DNA of 64,000 bases from UBA964 sp031382085 (GTDB lineage Bacteria; Pseudomonadota; Gammaproteobacteria; Steroidobacterales; Steroidobacteraceae). Shown here piece after piece: positions 61,441 through 64,000 of the stretch. Location: assembly GCA_031382085.1 (NCBI GenBank), contig JANMYM010000014.1, forward strand, positions 1-64,000. Direction: 5' to 3'. The position numbers and the translations under genes were made by a program. A model generated the notes under the pieces. It saw only the letters and a program-made list of their open reading frames with translations, was not told the DNA's origin and made no database searches. How positions within the stretch are numbered: position 1 is the first letter of the stretch; each line of letters opens with the position of its first letter.

Positions 61441-62586
61441 CTATTTTCGGGCCGCGCCGGTCCCGGTTTCGATCCTGACCTTGGCTCCCGCGACCACCCC
61501 TTCGCGGTCAATCGAAGTGATGACTTTGTCGTTCGCGGCCAGGCCCACAAGCACCTCGGTGTATTCCCAATTGCCGATGCCGGTCTTGATATCGCGCGTC
61601 GCGACCACGCCCTCCGCGTCGACGATCAGCACGCGCTTGCCTTCGATGATCGCAGCGGTCGGGACTCGCAGCACGTCGTCATGTCTGGCGATGACGATCT
61701 CGACATCCGCGCTGTAACCGGGCAACAGGTTCTCCCGTCCGCTCTGGCTGTCGATCTCGGCCTCGATCTCCACCGTGCGCGACTGCTTTTCCGCTTCGAG
61801 CACGTAAGGCGCGACCCGCCGCACATGACCCTCGTATTGCCGATTCTGGAACGCGTCGAGCGTAATACGCGCCGGCATCCCGGTCTTGACCGACGGTGCG
61901 TCGACTTCGTCGATCGGCGCGGAAACGTACAGGCAGCTGTTGTCGATCAGGTCGATCGTGGGCGGCGTCGGGATACCCACGGGCGACGGCGTCACGAATT
62001 CGCCGAGCTCGCCATTGATTTCCGCGACCGTGCCTGCGAACGGCGCGCGGATGCGGGTGCGCTCCAGCATGGCGTTAGCCGCATCGACGCGCGAATTCGC
62101 GACGCGAATACTCTGCCGGGTCGCGTTGCATCCGGCGGCGCTCGAATCAGCCTGGCCGACGGCGCGTTCGGCGACATCGTCCGCAACCAGTTTCTGCGCG
62201 CGCATCCGTACCCACCGATCGGCGTCGCGGCGCGCCACCGCGGCGGTGGTGCAGGCCTCCTCCGCCCGCGCTCGCACCGCGGTCGCGTCGTTCACGGCCA
62301 CCTGGTACTGCGCCATCAGGTCGTTGTTCCACAATTCGACCAGCACCTGCTGGGCCCTGACCCGGTCGCCCTTGTGCACGTGCAATTTGGCGATCTGCCC
62401 GCCGGTGGCCGGCGCGAGCTTCGCCCTGCGGCAGGCGTTGATAGTGCCGGCGCGCGTGTTAGCAACGCTCAGGCGCACCTGGCCGCGATCGACAGTCGCC
62501 GCGGCGACGCTGATTGCCGATCGGGAACAGCCTGACAGCGAACCGCCGACCAGCAGGGCCACCACAAGGAACAAAACCGGTCTCAT
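61441..62586 (-). CDS. MacA-like membrane fusion lipoprotein
   Basis: A 381-residue periplasmic adaptor of the HlyD/RND family. ATG 62586 gives a lipoprotein signal (VLFLVVALLVGGSLSGC, lipobox LSGC). The mature part has the lipoyl-like half motifs TGGQIAKLHVHKGDRVRAQQ and RIRAPFAGTVAEINGELGEF, split by a helical hairpin (about residues 85-160), then a beta-barrel domain (VSAPIDEVDAPSVKTGMPAR). It starts the operon of ATPase and two permeases, together a MacAB-like tripartite exporter without a local TolC gene. Divergent from the NmrA-like gene. Confidence 0.9.
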   Translation of the reverse strand: MRPVLFLVVALLVGGSLSGCSRSAISVAAATVDRGQVRLSVANTRAGTINACRRAKLAPATGGQIAKLHVHKGDRVRAQQVLVELWNNDLMAQYQVAVNDATAVRARAEEACTTAAVARRDADRWVRMRAQKLVADDVAERAVGQADSSAAGCNATRQSIRVANSRVDAANAMLERTRIRAPFAGTVAEINGELGEFVTPSPVGIPTPPTIDLIDNSCLYVSAPIDEVDAPSVKTGMPARITLDAFQNRQYEGHVRRVAPYVLEAEKQSRTVEIEAEIDSQSGRENLLPGYSADVEIVIARHDDVLRVPTAAIIEGKRVLIVDAEGVVATRDIKTGIGNWEYTEVLVGLAANDKVITSIDREGVVAGAKVRIETGTGAARK

Positions 62587-62703
62587 AGTTACATCTGCCC
62601 TGTCACCCGAGGCCGCCATTGTAGTCTTTAGCTGCATGGACGTTGCTATACGCGCCGCAGTGCGATAATGCGGGCCCGTCCGTAACGTCATGGCAACGTC
62701 CCC

Positions 62704-63885
62704 ATGGATCGAAACACCGCTGTCCGTCTCGCGCAGCAAGCCATCAAGGCGCGCAACAGACACCTGGTCGAGCAACTGCTGGCCGCCCAGTCAGCACGCG
62801 CAACAAGCCCGCCTGCCGCTAACAGGACGCAGGACCTACCGCTGATCGCGGTGACCTGCGCCACCGGTTGGGAGTGTTACGCGATCGTCGAGGAACTGAC
62901 CAAGGCCCGCACTTTCCGCGTGCGGGCCTTGTACCGCACCGCCGGGACCCAAGCGGCCGCGCGGCTCGAAGCGCTACTGAAAGAGACCGAAGCGGTCAGT
63001 CCCGGACTCCTGACGCTGCAAGCCGGCATCGACATGAATTCCTCGCCGCTGCTGACCCAGGCGTTTGCCGGTTGCAGCGGCGTCGTGCTGTACAACACCG
63101 CTAACACCAGCCGAGCCGGCAAGATCACCAATCATGGCAACGATCCTGAGGGCGGCCGCCCGGTCGTGATGCAACAGGTGATGGCAGCGCTGGCCGCACT
63201 CAAGGCCAACCGCTCGGTGCAGCAGGTCATCACGCTGATTTTCCCGACCGACAAGGTCACCGGCATTGTCGATGCGGCGCCCGAAATTCCGTGGTGGATC
63301 GATCAGAAACTGCGACTGTCGGCTTTTTTGCGCGGCCAGGGCATCAACGTCACCTGCATCCACCGGCCCGCCTACTACTACGCGATGCATCGGGTCGACT
63401 ACACCGCGCAGCAACATTTTCGCGGCGACAGCAGCCTGTCACGCACCATGATCCGCGAGAACAACATCCCAGGCATCACCCCGCCCGATTTTCCCGTCAA
63501 CTGGGTGGATGTGCGCGACATCGGCAAATGGGTCGGCACCTGCTTTGCATACCCGGAAGTATTCCTGAATCAGGACCTGTCGATCGCCTCCGCGGCGCTG
63601 ACCGGGCATCAGCTGGTCGAGATCGCCAACCGAGCTAACAAACACGGCACCCGGTTCCGCTACCGCCAGTTTCCGCTGTGGCTGATGAATATACTGGCGA
63701 CGTTCTCCGAAGAAGTCGTGTACCCCCTGCGTTACGCGCAGTGGTACAACGACCGCGCGAACGGCTACGACTTTGCATCTAACGAAGACCTCGCGGATCT
63801 CGAACGAGTGCATCCGCCCTGGAGCTTTGAGCGCGAGCTCGAGTTCTGGGGCATCAATGACCTCAAGCCCGGGCGCGCATTCTAA
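62704..63885 (+). CDS. NmrA-like NAD(P)-binding protein
   Basis: A 393-residue protein with a Rossmann-type domain starting near residue 46 (LPLIAVTCATGWECYAIVEEL), where the usual GxxGxxG is replaced by a reduced TGWEC version, so nucleotide binding may be weak. Further features are VLYNTANTS, VITLIFPTDKV and the C-terminal region VNWVDVRDIGKWVGTCF typical of NmrA-type regulators or reductases. The N-terminal 45 residues are helical and basic. It is divergent from the MacA-like gene. An exact role is not known. Confidence 0.8.
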   Translation: MDRNTAVRLAQQAIKARNRHLVEQLLAAQSARATSPPAANRTQDLPLIAVTCATGWECYAIVEELTKARTFRVRALYRTAGTQAAARLEALLKETEAVSPGLLTLQAGIDMNSSPLLTQAFAGCSGVVLYNTANTSRAGKITNHGNDPEGGRPVVMQQVMAALAALKANRSVQQVITLIFPTDKVTGIVDAAPEIPWWIDQKLRLSAFLRGQGINVTCIHRPAYYYAMHRVDYTAQQHFRGDSSLSRTMIRENNIPGITPPDFPVNWVDVRDIGKWVGTCFAYPEVFLNQDLSIASAALTGHQLVEIANRANKHGTRFRYRQFPLWLMNILATFSEEVVYPLRYAQWYNDRANGYDFASNEDLADLERVHPPWSFERELEFWGINDLKPGRAF

Positions 63886-64000
63886 AGCTGAAATCGATAA
63901 TTGAACTTCACCAGGAACTGCTCACTGTCTCGCAGTGAGAACGTCGAGGAAATCAGATTGCCCAAAGACTCATCGCTGTTATTGGCGAAGTCAGCACCGC
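63882..64000 (-). CDS. C-terminus of an outer-membrane beta-barrel protein (cut by window edge)
   Basis: The last 39 codons of a minus-strand gene, ending in TAG at 63882-63884, which overlaps the NmrA-like stop. The final residues alternate hydrophobic and polar (SEQFLVKFNYRFQL), the pattern of a closing barrel strand recognised by the assembly machinery, preceded by a polar loop (NNSDESLGN). It could be the end of a porin-like barrel or a TonB receptor; too little is visible to decide. Confidence 0.6.
   Translation of the reverse strand, partial: GADFANNSDESLGNLISSTFSLRDSEQFLVKFNYRFQL

Larger units (their letters stand above)
1..64000. repeat. Dispersed short word YGTTAG / CTAACR
   Basis: About 100 copies of GTTAG (either strand) were noted by eye, roughly every 500-1000 bases, in coding and intergenic DNA. 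In nearly all, the base before GTTAG is a pyrimidine; the only exceptions seen are at 3689-3694 and 48413-48418. It occurs in different reading frames: as leucine TTA codons, as Ala/Pro-Asn (GCT AAC, CCT AAC) and in stop codons. A DNA-level function is a hypothesis only. Confidence 0.45.

Noticed and set aside
1..64000. CRISPR arrays, tRNA/rRNA genes, insertion sequences or prophage genes
   Set aside because: I looked for regularly spaced direct repeats, transposase and integrase motifs and cloverleaf-like genes and saw none. Short structured RNAs could still be missed without covariance searches.

Overview
The window looks like chromosomal DNA from a GC-rich gammaproteobacterium, plausibly of the Steroidobacter/Nevskia/Xanthomonas side of the class. 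This is inferred from large TonB receptors with the EEIVVTAR-type box, DUF1838 proteins, many Tat-exported enzymes, a yehZYXW-type osmolyte importer and a DUF5062 protein. Genes are densely packed on both strands with frequent 1-20 bp overlaps. I saw no tRNA, rRNA, CRISPR array, insertion sequence, prophage gene or replication origin.

Layout. (1) 1-4.4 kb: a minus-strand operon of TonB receptor, DUF1838 protein and the start of another Tat-type protein, then a small lipoprotein. (2) 4.5-20 kb: a stress and envelope block with superoxide dismutase, a sorbosone-dehydrogenase-like lipoprotein, hemerythrin, a glycine-zipper stress protein, CsbD, a large hybrid histidine kinase, a lone receiver protein, a DUF421 protein, cardiolipin synthase, a second kinase, an SLC13-type transporter, a CHRD protein and a FAD oxidoreductase. 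(3) 20-29 kb: a LuxR-type regulator, a methyltransferase fragment and the most unusual locus of the window. On one strand lie a PPC-TPR-CHAT protease (probable lipoprotein) and a trypsin-like serine protease. Divergent from them, and tightly coupled, lie an ECF sigma factor with a hydrophobic tail, a one-TM anti-sigma-like protein and a soluble NarL-type kinase. (4) 29-41 kb: YghU-type glutathione transferase, tryptophanase, then genes that fit uptake and demethylation of methylated amines: a dimethylglycine/sarcosine dehydrogenase-like protein, a betaine-type ABC importer, a membrane desaturase-like protein, a PhnD-like binding protein and an MttB-family methyltransferase lacking pyrrolysine. 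(5) 41-53.8 kb: another TonB receptor, a cation efflux protein, a Tat-exported molybdenum hydroxylase large subunit, an S9 peptidase, DUF5062, and a LytTR regulator / SMP-30 protein / PEP carboxylase operon. (6) 53.9-64 kb: a second TonB receptor/DUF1838 cassette, this time with a serine hydrolase, then a MacAB-like exporter operon, an NmrA-like protein and the tail of an outer-membrane barrel.

Two themes cut across these regions. The TonB + DUF1838 pairing occurs twice with recognisably paralogous receptors. In addition, a short word, YGTTAG (CTAACR on the other strand), recurs roughly every half to one kilobase in both strands and in different reading frames, and may be a DNA-level motif.
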